From JALOLV01 sp046295175 (lineage in GTDB: Bacteria > Bacteroidota > Bacteroidia > Cytophagales > Spirosomataceae), in contig JBKBNY010000008.1 in assembly GCA_046295175.1 (NCBI GenBank), positions 186,001 to 250,000 on the forward strand: 64,000 nt of DNA, read 5' to 3'. The notes beneath the pieces were generated by a model. That model had not been told where the DNA came from and ran no database searches. It saw only the letters and a list, made by a program, of their open reading frames with translations. Within the stretch, counting starts at the first letter, position 1. Each line of letters starts with the position of its first letter. This document shows positions 9,084 to 18,423 of the stretch, one piece after another. The translations under genes were made by a program, and so were the position numbers.

Positions 9084-10052
9084 TCAGTTAAAAAAATTGC
9101 TCAAAAAAGCATTTGAGTTATTCAGTACCTTCACAAACTGTTTCGGAATTCGGTTTTTTGAAATACCGAGCATATTGGCGTGTTCATCGCCCAAAAAGTA
9201 ACGAAACTGAGCAATCACCAAATCGCTCTCGAATTTATTTTGGGTCATCGACTGAAAAGTATTTATCAGCGAATTCGCCAAAATTTGGCTTTCACGGCTT
9301 TCTTTAAATTGCCTTTGAGCAATCACCTTATCGAGCAATACGGCATCCTTCCATGACTGGGGATGAAGTGCTTTGCAAACGCCCATCATCTCGCCGATGT
9401 AATTCCAAGTTTCGATGTAAGCACGCTCGTCTGACTCATCGACCACGTAGCCCATTTTACGGAGTCCTTTAATCATGATAAACGAAAAAGTGCCGTTTGT
9501 ACCAGCCATATCTTCTTGGCAGATTGGGTATCCCCAAGCCATATTCCACTGCCCGCTGTGCATCGTAAACAAGCGAATCACCGAGTGCATCAGCCTCACT
9601 TTCAGACAGATAAGGGCTATTTTACCATCTTGCCAATTGTCGTAATTCATGACATTTTTCAAGAACTGGCCCGTTTCTTTGAGGCGTTTGTAGGTATCTT
9701 TACGGATACGCTCTGATAAATACAAAACCTGCGAACCATCGGCTCCCAGATAACAATACGGCAATGAATAACACCCCAGCACCATCCCGATTGCCTGCTG
9801 ATGTACTCTATAAAACTGGCAAGCCCTAACAACATTTTTTTTGTTGAGATTTTCGGGTAATTGACGGTGTTGCTCGATAAAATCTTGTAAGATTTGTGGA
9901 TGTCCTGCAAAAGTAAAATCCTGATAATTAGACAAATACCCAATGAGTTGACGCAAATACGCCATGCCTCCATAGACAAAGAGCTGAGAAACTACTTCGT
10001 CGCATTGGGAGTCTCCGATTTGGCGATATTTATCAAAATCAATTGTATTCAT
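9084..10052 (-). CDS. MpaB/Lcp-like oxygenase (DUF2236) family protein
   Basis: A 322-residue helical protein matching the family that contains fungal MpaB, bacterial latex-clearing protein and many DUF2236 proteins, which are haem-binding oxygenases. Features seen: SLPYCYLGADG near residue 97, a VRLMHSVIRLF helix near 152 with the conserved Arg/His pair (RxxH), and WGYPICQEDMAGTNGTFSF near 171. The His in the RLMH helix is a likely haem or active-site residue; this is inference. No signal peptide is apparent. It probably forms an operon with the TetR-like and AarF genes downstream (108-bp gap). Substrate unknown, plausibly an isoprenoid or lipid. Confidence 0.7.
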   Translation of the reverse strand: MNTIDFDKYRQIGDSQCDEVVSQLFVYGGMAYLRQLIGYLSNYQDFTFAGHPQILQDFIEQHRQLPENLNKKNVVRACQFYRVHQQAIGMVLGCYSLPYCYLGADGSQVLYLSERIRKDTYKRLKETGQFLKNVMNYDNWQDGKIALICLKVRLMHSVIRLFTMHSGQWNMAWGYPICQEDMAGTNGTFSFIMIKGLRKMGYVVDESDERAYIETWNYIGEMMGVCKALHPQSWKDAVLLDKVIAQRQFKESRESQILANSLINTFQSMTQNKFESDLVIAQFRYFLGDEHANMLGISKNRIPKQFVKVLNNSNAFLSNFFN

Positions 10053-10141
10053 AAACTTTTTTACTGCAAAATGGGCATTTTGGTAGTGTGTAATTGTAAC
10101 AGCGTGTTTTGTAGAAATGTTTAAGAAATATTCAAAAACAA

Positions 10142-10172
10142 AAGCCCTTGGTTCAAAACAAACCGAGGGCTT
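10142..10172 (-). terminator. Intrinsic terminator after the carboxylase gene
   Basis: Stem AAGCCC(T)nGGTT / AACC(n)AGGGCTT with a six-base A/C loop, 23 bp past the carboxylase stop. On the minus strand it is followed by TTTGTTTTTG. Confidence 0.7.
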
Positions 10173-10195
10173 CTGAAATCTATATATTTTGGAGA

Positions 10196-11755
10196 TTACA
10201 AAGGGATATTTCCGTGTTTTTTACGAGGGAGCGTATCTACTTTGTTTTCGAGCATTTTGAATGCCTTGATTAGCTTCTCGCGAGTATCGGCTGGGTCTAT
10301 TACCTCGTCGATGTAGCCTCGGTGTGCCGCCTTGTAAGGATTGGCAAATTTCTCGGTATAATCATCTACTTTCTCTTGCAATGCCGCTTTGGGGTCTTCG
10401 GCAGCGTCGATTTCACGCTTGAAGATGATTTCGGCAGCACCCGCCGCTCCCATTACAGCAATTTCGGCCGTCGGGAAGGCATAATTCATATCGGCTCCGA
10501 TGTGTTTAGAGTTCATCACACAATACGCCCCACCGTAGGCTTTACGAGTAATAACCGTGATACGTGGCACAGTGGCTTCGCTCAAAGCATAGAGCAGTTT
10601 TGCTCCGTGCATGATGATTCCATGCCATTCTTGGTCAGTGCCTGGTAAGAACCCTGGAACATCCTCTAAAACCAATAACGGAATATTGAAACAATCGCAA
10701 AAACGGACGAATCTCGCTCCTTTGATACTGGCATTAATATCGAGCACACCTGCCAAAACCGCAGGTTGATTGCCCACGATACCCACTGAGCGTCCACCGA
10801 TTCGGGCAAAACCAACTACGATATTCTCAGCGTAATTTTTATGAACTTCAAAGAAAGAATCGGTATCGGTAATTTGCTCGATTATCTCACGCATATCATA
10901 CGGCTGATTGGGATTATCGGGTATGATTTTAATTATTTCGGGGCGTTTTTCGTTACCATCTGATTCGTAATCGGCGAATGGCGGTTGTTCTTCGCAATTA
11001 GACGGGATATAACTAAACAGTCGCTTAATATCATTGATACACTGCACCTCGTTGGCAGATACAAAATGCGTAACACCCGATTTAGTAGCGTGGGTCATTG
11101 CTCCTCCGAGTTCTTCTGAGGTAACGTCTTCGTGCGTAACAGTTTTTACGACATTCGGCCCAGTCACAAACATATACGAAGTATTCTCGACCATCATAAT
11201 AAAGTCTGTCAAAGCAGGCGAATAAACCGCACCACCCGCACAAGGTCCCATAATAGCCGAAATTTGTGGAATCACGCCCGAAGCAAGGGTATTACGATAG
11301 AAAATATCTGCATAACCAGCCAGTGAGTTTACACCTTCTTGGATTCTGGCTCCGCCCGAATCATTCAGTCCAATCACGGGGGCACCGTTTTTCATGGCCA
11401 TGTCCATGATTTTGCAGATTTTTTCGGCATAAGTTTCGGATAATGACCCTCCGAAAACCGTAAAATCTTGAGCAAAAACATAAACCAAGCGTCCTGCAAT
11501 CGTTCCGTAGCCAGTTATAACGCCATCGCCGAGGTAGTATTCTTTATCGAGACCGAAGTCTTTGCAACGGTGCATAACAAACTTGCCGATTTCTTCAAAA
11601 GAACCTTCGTCGAGCAATAATTCGACACGCTCACGAGCCGTAAGTTTACCTTTTTTATGTTGAGAAGCAATACGCTTTTCGCCGCCACCTTGTAGGGCTT
11701 CTGCGTTTTTTTGTTCGAGTATTTGTAGTTTATCAGAAGTGGTTTTCGACAACAT
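10196..11755 (-). CDS. Acyl-CoA (propionyl-CoA type) carboxylase beta subunit
   Basis: A 519-residue carboxyltransferase subunit of biotin-dependent acyl-CoA carboxylases. It has the N-terminal KLTARERVELLLDEGSF signature, the first oxyanion-hole region GGARIQEGV (about 134) and GPCAGGAVYSPAL (about 170), and the C-terminal carboxybiotin half with RKAYGGAYCVM (about 410) and GAAGAAEIIF. It transfers the carboxyl group from biotin to propionyl-CoA (or a related acyl-CoA), giving methylmalonyl-CoA. No biotin carboxylase or biotin carrier gene is adjacent, so the partners are elsewhere. The same family also serves as the alpha subunit of Na+-methylmalonyl-CoA decarboxylase, which cannot be excluded. 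Confidence 0.9.
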   Translation of the reverse strand: MLSKTTSDKLQILEQKNAEALQGGGEKRIASQHKKGKLTARERVELLLDEGSFEEIGKFVMHRCKDFGLDKEYYLGDGVITGYGTIAGRLVYVFAQDFTVFGGSLSETYAEKICKIMDMAMKNGAPVIGLNDSGGARIQEGVNSLAGYADIFYRNTLASGVIPQISAIMGPCAGGAVYSPALTDFIMMVENTSYMFVTGPNVVKTVTHEDVTSEELGGAMTHATKSGVTHFVSANEVQCINDIKRLFSYIPSNCEEQPPFADYESDGNEKRPEIIKIIPDNPNQPYDMREIIEQITDTDSFFEVHKNYAENIVVGFARIGGRSVGIVGNQPAVLAGVLDINASIKGARFVRFCDCFNIPLLVLEDVPGFLPGTDQEWHGIIMHGAKLLYALSEATVPRITVITRKAYGGAYCVMNSKHIGADMNYAFPTAEIAVMGAAGAAEIIFKREIDAAEDPKAALQEKVDDYTEKFANPYKAAHRGYIDEVIDPADTREKLIKAFKMLENKVDTLPRKKHGNIPL

Positions 11756-11790
11756 TTTTAAAGAATTCTCTTTTGATTGTTCATAGCTTA

Positions 11791-11820
11791 CAAAATTAGT
11801 GTAAATGTAATCGCTGCAAA
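11791..11820 (-). promoter_or_regulatory. Promoter of the carboxylase gene
   Basis: Minus strand: TTTG (11817-11820), 18 nt, TAATTTTG (11791-11798), a good match to TTTG / TAnnTTTG, 36 bp upstream of the ATG at 11755. Confidence 0.55.
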
Positions 11821-11960
11821 CAATTATTACAAAAGATTATAAAAATTGTACTATTTCGAGATTCATTCTTGGAAAAGTGATATATTCGATAATATTTCAA
11901 ATATCAACATTCAAAAATTTCAAGAATCTATCTACTCCCACATTTAACACTAAAAAGCTA

Positions 11961-12099
11961 ATTATAGTGCGTGAAATAACTTCCCTAAAAAACCGTGACA
12001 CGGCTAAACCATAATAGCCTGATTTCAACATTAAAGGTTCGAGCCGTGCCACGGATTCTATCACTTATTTTTAACGATGTTATTTCACAATCTATAAAT
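11961..12099. repeat. MITE-like palindromic element, copy A
   Basis: About 139 bp filling most of the 360-bp gap between the carboxylase and the giant repeat protein. The outer ends form a terminal inverted repeat: TATAGtgcGTGAAATAAC on the left and, reverse-complemented, TATAGattGTGAAATAAC on the right. Inside are two self-palindromic boxes, CCGTGACACGG (11993-12003) and CCGTGCCACGG (12044-12054), which can also pair with each other. No coding capacity. Related copies lie at 59155-59286, 62047-62106 and (partial) 21899-21930. Confidence 0.75.
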
Positions 12100-12115
12100 C
12101 TATCCAAACTTAATT

Positions 12116-15100
12116 TTACTGATTACATCCACTAATGATGGCTTGGAATGTACTTCCGGCCTTCGCTTCAAATCCAGGATTTAATAATACAGATTTTTCG
12201 GCTAAATAATTTACTTTACCCTCAGGACTAACAAGGTTAGTAGCAGTTATTTTTCCACCAATTTTATCAGTTACGACTGTATTAACATCATCGGTCGGGC
12301 TAACCAAGGTCAGATTCGTAGTTCCGATTGTAAAGAGATTTGATGCCAAACTGGCTAAAATAGCGTTTGTCGAAACAACTCTAAGTCGATACGAAGCTCC
12401 ACTTTCTAAATCAGATGGTAATTGTATCTGTAGAGTTCCAGCAGTCGGAGTTCGGGCCAATACAACAGCACTATTGTAGGTGCCATCATTTTTGAATAAT
12501 TGTACTTCAAATTCATTGCCAGAACCAAAGATACCTGTTGCATTAAACGACACAGTGATTCTTGAGTCAGCACACACTTTTGATGGCAGCTGATTGGTGA
12601 GGGTGATTGCTAAATCGTTTGGCCATGGTAATACCGTAAATGTAATAGAATAAGTAGGTATCGTGATAACCCCTTGCAGGTTGTCTTGGCTATAACCCGT
12701 TATCGTAATGGTATAGGTGCCAGGCGAGAAATGAACTCCAAAAATCCAAATTCCTCGGTTTTCAAAACTTGCATATGGCGGGATATTCTCTGTACGTTCA
12801 AAACTAATCGCTCCACTCGTCACGATGTGCAAGCTTTCGGTTATAGCATTGAGGTTGGGCGATAGTGTAATGACAACTCCCGTTTCGGTTGGTTCCGAAA
12901 TCTCATAAAACTGCGTTCCGTTTTTCAGCTGAAAAAGCCCTTTAGAATCAAGAGCCTCTGCCGTAACCAAATTGAAGCAAACATCACAACCCGATAACGA
13001 AACATTTGTTGTAGCAGTTGCCGAACAACCATCGGTATTTGTTACAATTACGGTGTAGATACCAGCATTGGCATTTGTAGAGGCAATCAATGTAGGCGAA
13101 GCTCCCGTCGCTGTAAAATTATTTGGTCCAGTCCAACTGTACGAGCTGCCACCAGTTGCGTTGAGTTGGATTGTTTGACCAAACACATACGGCCCAGTAT
13201 TTGAAGCCGTTACCGCAGGAATTTGCTTGAATTGGATATTGATAGAACCAGCTGTCGAGATACCACAAATAGTTTCACAAACGGCCGAATATGTACCCGA
13301 AGTTGTTACGGTTCGTGTTGAAACACCTGTAATTCCACCTCCCCAATTTAAAGTTCCATTACAATTGGATGCAATCAATACCGCACTTACATCGCCACAA
13401 TTAATTGGATTTGCTAATGAAATAGAAGGGGTAGTTGGGGTCACTCCTACTTTAATTATCAGTCCTGACGAACTTCCACTCGTTCCACACCCATTTGTAC
13501 ATGTTGCAGTGTATGTACCTCCAATATAAACTCTAATCATTGAATTTGTCTCACCATTATTCCAACTGATATTTCCAACACATCCAGAAGCCGTTAGCAT
13601 TGCAAATTCATTTTGATTGCAAATAATCATCTTATCAGTAGTAGCAATCGGAGGGTTTGGTGTAGTATTTTGAGTAATCACAATTTGATTAGATGCTGTA
13701 CTTGTGCCACAAACATTACTACAAACAGCTGAGTAAGTACCTGCATTCGATACCGGTACCACCGAACCTGTGGCATTATTATTCCACGATACATTACCAC
13801 TACAGCCCGAAGCCGTTAATGTAGCACTCTCGCCATTACACAGTAGCGTTTTACTTGCCGAAGCAGATGGCGGGTTAGGGGTAAGGTTTTGTGTAATTAC
13901 TATTTGGTTTGAATTTACGCTTGTTCCACAAGAATTTGTACAAGTTGCGGTGTATGAGCCGCTTACACTTACGACAAGGCTTGTACCAGTTGAGTTATTG
14001 CTCCAGATAACAGTCCCGTTACAATTTGATGCCGTCAAAGTAGCAGTTTCCGTATTACAAATTAATGTTTTGTCTGATAAAATGGTTAGTGTAGTAGGTA
14101 ATGGATTGATAGTGACAGCAACTGATGTTCTATTACTCTCGCAAGACTTCTCCGTGCAGGATACATAATAATTTGTGTTACTCGCCAAGGATGGTGTCGT
14201 GAAGTTCAAGCCCGATGCTGTTCCACTGGCTAATGTCGTGCCAGTTGCCGATGAATACCATGTCAAACTTCCACTGCATTCGCTTGCTGTTAATGTTGTA
14301 CTATTTCCACTACAAATAGTCGTGCCATTAACGGTTGGGGCGGATGGTATTGAATTGACAACAACCGAGGCCGTAGTTCGGCTACTTTCGCAACTATTCT
14401 CGGTGCAGGATACATAATAATTCGTGTTACTCGCCAATGATGGTGTCGCGAAGTTTAAGCCCGATGCTGTTCCACTGCCCAAAGTCGTGCCAGTTGCTGA
14501 TGAATACCATGTCAAACTTCCGCTGCATCCACTTGCTGTTAAAGTTGTACTACTTCCACTACAAATAGTCGTACCATTAACAGTTGGGGTGGATGGAATC
14601 GCATTCACAACAACTGTTACACTTTCGCTACTTAATGGACTTTCACAAGTATTTGATGATACACATCTGGCTTTATAAGTTGTGCTGGTGGCCGGACTAA
14701 CACTTAATTGTCCATTAATCCCGCTACCATTACCCACAAAATCCGTGAATGAAACTCCACTATACCACTTGACCGTTCCCACACATTGCTCAAATCGTAT
14801 CGAAATAGTTGAGCTACTTCCTACACATATTGAGGTTGGGCTCGCTGTCAAATCTGTTGGAGTTGTTGGTAATGAATTTACTACAACCGAAGCCGTAGTT
14901 CGGCTACTTTCACAACTATTCTCGGTGCAGGATACATAATAATTCGTGTTACTCATCAAAGATGGTGTCGTGAAGTTTAAGCCCGATGCTGTTCCACTGG
15001 CTAATGTCGTTCCGGTTGCCGATGAATACCATGTCAAACTTCCACTGCATCCGCTTGCTATTAATGTTGTACTATTTCCACTACAAATCGTCGTACCATT

Positions 15101-18088
15101 AACGGTTGGAGCGGATGGAATCGCATTCACAACAACTGTTACACTTTCGCTACTTAATGGACTTTCACAAGTATTTGATGATACACATTTGGCTCTGTAA
15201 GTTGTGCTGGTGGCCGGACTAACACTTAATTGTCCATTAATCCCGCTACCATTACCCACAAAATCCGTGAATGAAACTCCACTGTACCACTTGACCATTC
15301 CCATACATTGCTCAAATCGTATCGAAATAGTTGAGCTACTTCCTACACATATTGAGGTTGGACTCGCCGTCAAATCTGTTGGAGTTGTTGGTAATGAATT
15401 TACTACAACCGAGGCCGTGGTTCGGCTACTTTCACAACTGTTCTCCGTGCAGGATACATAATAATTCGTGTTGCTCATCAAAGATGGTGTCGTGAAGTTT
15501 AGGCCCGATGCTGTTCCACTGGCCAAAGTCGTTCCGGTTGCTGATGAATACCATGTCAAACTTCCGCTGCATCCGCTTGCTGTTAATGTTGTACTATTTC
15601 CACTACAAATAGTCGTGCCATTAACGGTTGGTGCGGATGGAATTGAATTTACTACAACTGTTACACTTTCGCTACTTAATGGACTTTCACAAGTATTTGA
15701 TGATACACATTTGGCTTTGTAAGTTGTGCTGGTAGTCGGACTAACACTTAATTGTCCATTAATCCCGCTACCATTACCCACAAAATCCGTGAATGATACT
15801 CCACTATACCACTTGACCGTTCCCATACATTGCTCAAATCGTATCGAAATAGTTGAGCTACCTCCTACACATATTGAGGTTGGACTCGCTGTCAAATCCG
15901 TTGGAGTTGTTGGTAATGAATTTACTACAACCGAGGCCGTGGTTCGGCTACTTTCGCAACTATTCTCCGTGCAGGATACATAATAATTCGTGTTGCTCAT
16001 AAAAGATGGTGTCGTGAAGTTTAGGCCCGATGCTGTTCCACTGGCCAAAGTCGTTCCGGTTGCTGATGAATACCATGTCAAACTTCCGCTACATCCGCTT
16101 GCTGTTAATGTTGTACTATTTCCACTACAAATAGTCGTGCCATTAACGGTTGGAGCGGTTGGAATCGCATTCACAACAACTGTTACACTTTCGCTACTTA
16201 ATGGACTTTCACAAGTGTTTGATGATACACATCTGGCTTTATAAGTTGTGCTGGTGGCCGGACTAACACTTAATTGTCCATTAATCCCGCTACCATTACC
16301 CACAAAATCCGTGAATGAAACTCCACTGTACCACTTGACCGTTCCCATACATTGCTCAAATCGTATCGAAATAGTTGAGCTACTTCCTACACATATTGAG
16401 GTTGGGCTCGCTGTCAAATCTGTTGGAGTTGTTGGTAATGAATTGACTACAACCAGTGCCGTGGTTCGGCTACTTTCGCAACTATTCTCCGTGCAGGATA
16501 CATAATAATTCGTGTTACTCGCCAATAATGGTGTCGTGAAGTTTAAGCCCGATGCTGTTCCACTGGCCAAAGTCGTTCCAGTTGCCGATGAATACCATGT
16601 CAAACTTCCGCTACATCCACTTGCTGTTAAAGTTGTGCTACTTCCACTACAAATAGTCGTGCCATTAACGGTTGGGGCGGATGGAATTGCATTGACAACA
16701 ACTGAAGCCGTGGTTCGGCTACTTTCACAACTATTCTCGGTGCAGGATACATAATAATTCGTATTACTCACTAAAGATGGTGTCGTGAAGTTTAAGCCCG
16801 ATGCTGTTCCACTGGCCAAAGTCGTTCCAGTTGCCGATGAATACCATGTCAAACTTCCGCTGCATCCGCTTGCTGTTAATGTTGTATTGTTTCCACTACA
16901 AATAGTCGTGCCATTAACGGTTGGGGCGGATGGAATTGAATTGACAACAATATTATTTTCTACCGAGTTTGAACCACATCCTGTAGTTAGATTAAAACAA
17001 GTAACTTCAATCTTAGTATTGCTACTTGGTGTATAATTGATAGGTGAGCCTGTACCTATTTGTCCTTCAAATCCAGCATACCATCTCACTTGTTCACCCT
17101 GATTACAAGTAGCCGATAACGTCAAGACGGTTCCTGCACAAATTGATAATGAAGGGCTAATATTTACGTTTGTCGGTTGGGCAGGTCTCTCCGCAAAAGA
17201 TACAGTACCCACGTTTACTCTTGGGCTGCTGCACGTAGGAGAAGACTCGCAAGCTGCATAGTAAGTTGTAGAACCTAATGGAGGTGAAACTAACACATAA
17301 GTTTTATTAGGTATAAACACTGTGCCAGTACCCACACTTGTGCCACCAGTGCTTGTAGTGTACCAAACAACCGACGCCCCTGCATCGGTACAAGTATTTG
17401 ATAAAAGATATAATTCGCCGCCTTCGCAAAAAGTGGTTGTCGTAATTGAATTAAAAGCATCTGTACCAATAAAAGTACCAGTTGGCGAAGCTGGAGTTGT
17501 ACAGGCTGGTGCTGATACCCTCATCTGATAATCATGGATTTCGCCACCACAATAAAACCCACAAGCATCGTTAGGGTCTGTTGGGCAACCATCGCCCAAA
17601 TCATTTGCTGCTACCACCAAAACTCGAAAGGTTATATCCGAACTTGTCAGGGCATCAGTAGGAATCGTAATTGTACCTGTACCTTCAGTTGGGGAGCCAA
17701 AACCAGAACCTTTGTATATCTCTGTAGAGTTATTATAAAAAAGTCTCTCATCTATTGTAAAACTTCCGTCATTGTTTTTATCAAGCCAAATTGAGTAAAA
17801 AGCACTTGTATTATCAGAACCAAATGCACTATATACTGTAAGATTGAAATCGTAAGAACTCCCTGCCGTTACATTTATCACGCTACTCGAAGCCGGACCA
17901 TTACAAGAGGTTCCGGTATCGTTTATTAAAGTAGCCGATGGAGCAGAACTTGTCAATACAAAATTATTTAACCCCATAGAGCAATCATTCGAGAAAAAAG
18001 GAGTACAAGTTTGTGAAAAAGCAGCATGGGGAATTCCATAAATCAGGGAAGAAATACCTAACAAGGCAAAAAGTAAAGATTTTTTCAT
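12116..18088 (-). CDS. Giant secreted repeat protein (1990 aa) with GEVED-like and Ig-like modules and GCN C-terminus
   Basis: A very large surface or secreted protein. Residues 1-26 are a signal peptide. About 40-190 is a GEVED-like beta-sandwich (YSIWLDKNNDGSF, CGGEIHDYQMRV). From about 380 to 1325 come eleven Cys-containing Ig-like modules of two kinds: seven A modules of about 84 residues (PTVNGTTICSGNSTTLTASG...) and four B modules of about 90 (PTDLTASPTSICVGSSSTIS...), in the order A A B A B A B A B A A. Four shorter, diverged modules (TLTASNCNGTVIWSNN type) and a PKD-like domain follow. The last 65 residues (LVSPTDD...DKIGGKITATN...KSVLLNPGFEAKAGS...GCNQ) recur at the end of the 29139-32447 protein. 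Likely an adhesin or gliding/biofilm-type filament; the function is inferred from architecture only. A sensor kinase gene is divergent from it. Confidence 0.85.
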   Translation of the reverse strand: MKKSLLFALLGISSLIYGIPHAAFSQTCTPFFSNDCSMGLNNFVLTSSAPSATLINDTGTSCNGPASSSVINVTAGSSYDFNLTVYSAFGSDNTSAFYSIWLDKNNDGSFTIDERLFYNNSTEIYKGSGFGSPTEGTGTITIPTDALTSSDITFRVLVVAANDLGDGCPTDPNDACGFYCGGEIHDYQMRVSAPACTTPASPTGTFIGTDAFNSITTTTFCEGGELYLLSNTCTDAGASVVWYTTSTGGTSVGTGTVFIPNKTYVLVSPPLGSTTYYAACESSPTCSSPRVNVGTVSFAERPAQPTNVNISPSLSICAGTVLTLSATCNQGEQVRWYAGFEGQIGTGSPINYTPSSNTKIEVTCFNLTTGCGSNSVENNIVVNSIPSAPTVNGTTICSGNNTTLTASGCSGSLTWYSSATGTTLASGTASGLNFTTPSLVSNTNYYVSCTENSCESSRTTASVVVNAIPSAPTVNGTTICSGSSTTLTASGCSGSLTWYSSATGTTLASGTASGLNFTTPLLASNTNYYVSCTENSCESSRTTALVVVNSLPTTPTDLTASPTSICVGSSSTISIRFEQCMGTVKWYSGVSFTDFVGNGSGINGQLSVSPATSTTYKARCVSSNTCESPLSSESVTVVVNAIPTAPTVNGTTICSGNSTTLTASGCSGSLTWYSSATGTTLASGTASGLNFTTPSFMSNTNYYVSCTENSCESSRTTASVVVNSLPTTPTDLTASPTSICVGGSSTISIRFEQCMGTVKWYSGVSFTDFVGNGSGINGQLSVSPTTSTTYKAKCVSSNTCESPLSSESVTVVVNSIPSAPTVNGTTICSGNSTTLTASGCSGSLTWYSSATGTTLASGTASGLNFTTPSLMSNTNYYVSCTENSCESSRTTASVVVNSLPTTPTDLTASPTSICVGSSSTISIRFEQCMGMVKWYSGVSFTDFVGNGSGINGQLSVSPATSTTYRAKCVSSNTCESPLSSESVTVVVNAIPSAPTVNGTTICSGNSTTLIASGCSGSLTWYSSATGTTLASGTASGLNFTTPSLMSNTNYYVSCTENSCESSRTTASVVVNSLPTTPTDLTASPTSICVGSSSTISIRFEQCVGTVKWYSGVSFTDFVGNGSGINGQLSVSPATSTTYKARCVSSNTCESPLSSESVTVVVNAIPSTPTVNGTTICSGSSTTLTASGCSGSLTWYSSATGTTLGSGTASGLNFATPSLASNTNYYVSCTENSCESSRTTASVVVNSIPSAPTVNGTTICSGNSTTLTASECSGSLTWYSSATGTTLASGTASGLNFTTPSLASNTNYYVSCTEKSCESNRTSVAVTINPLPTTLTILSDKTLICNTETATLTASNCNGTVIWSNNSTGTSLVVSVSGSYTATCTNSCGTSVNSNQIVITQNLTPNPPSASASKTLLCNGESATLTASGCSGNVSWNNNATGSVVPVSNAGTYSAVCSNVCGTSTASNQIVITQNTTPNPPIATTDKMIICNQNEFAMLTASGCVGNISWNNGETNSMIRVYIGGTYTATCTNGCGTSGSSSGLIIKVGVTPTTPSISLANPINCGDVSAVLIASNCNGTLNWGGGITGVSTRTVTTSGTYSAVCETICGISTAGSINIQFKQIPAVTASNTGPYVFGQTIQLNATGGSSYSWTGPNNFTATGASPTLIASTNANAGIYTVIVTNTDGCSATATTNVSLSGCDVCFNLVTAEALDSKGLFQLKNGTQFYEISEPTETGVVITLSPNLNAITESLHIVTSGAISFERTENIPPYASFENRGIWIFGVHFSPGTYTITITGYSQDNLQGVITIPTYSITFTVLPWPNDLAITLTNQLPSKVCADSRITVSFNATGIFGSGNEFEVQLFKNDGTYNSAVVLARTPTAGTLQIQLPSDLESGASYRLRVVSTNAILASLASNLFTIGTTNLTLVSPTDDVNTVVTDKIGGKITATNLVSPEGKVNYLAEKSVLLNPGFEAKAGSTFQAIISGCNQ
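14106..16950. repeat. Near-identical tandem DNA modules inside the giant gene
   Basis: About 2.8 kb of direct repeats encoding the A and B Ig-like modules. A modules repeat at about 252 bp and A+B pairs at about 522 bp. Copies differ by only a few bases (for example the block beginning GTGCCATTAACGGTTGG recurs near 14320, 15618, 16138, 16660 and 16908). Such identity implies recent duplication or gene conversion and predicts variation in copy number. Confidence 0.85.
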
Positions 18089-18423
18089 AATAGAGCGATT
18101 TTTACGGGTGGTGTCTTTTAGATGGAATTTATCGAGTAAACTTGCTTAAAAATTCAATCATTTTTTGAATATTAGAACTAAAATCAGATAATCTGCTCCA
18201 AAGATTTATATTTTTGTATTAAAATCGTAATATTAAATACTTTTTTTATTGAGCAAATCTGATAGGCTCAAAATCAACAATAAAATCCATTTTTCTTCAT
18301 AAAATAAATCCATTTTAAATCTTTCGCTAATCTTGATTGCTGGTTTTCGGAAAATGAATCTGCAATAGGGTAATCCTCTTTTTAGGTTGTAGTTTTAGAG
18401 GATTAGTGTTTTAAAACATCCAA
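18089..18423. other. Divergent intergenic region, AT-rich
   Basis: 335 bp between the divergent giant-protein and TPR-kinase genes, presumably holding both promoters. It is strongly AT-rich. I found no exact TAnnTTTG element on either strand and no small ORF or strong hairpin. Confidence 0.4.

Noticed and set aside
14175..17036. A ladder of 80-85 codon plus-strand reading frames across the giant gene
   Set aside because: They are antisense shadows of the repeated modules; their regular ends come from the repeated DNA. The minus-strand frame has the signal peptide and domain structure.
13227..17794. Possible CRISPR-like direct repeats
   Set aside because: The repeats are 250-520 bp coding modules without short unique spacers, and no cas genes are present in the window.
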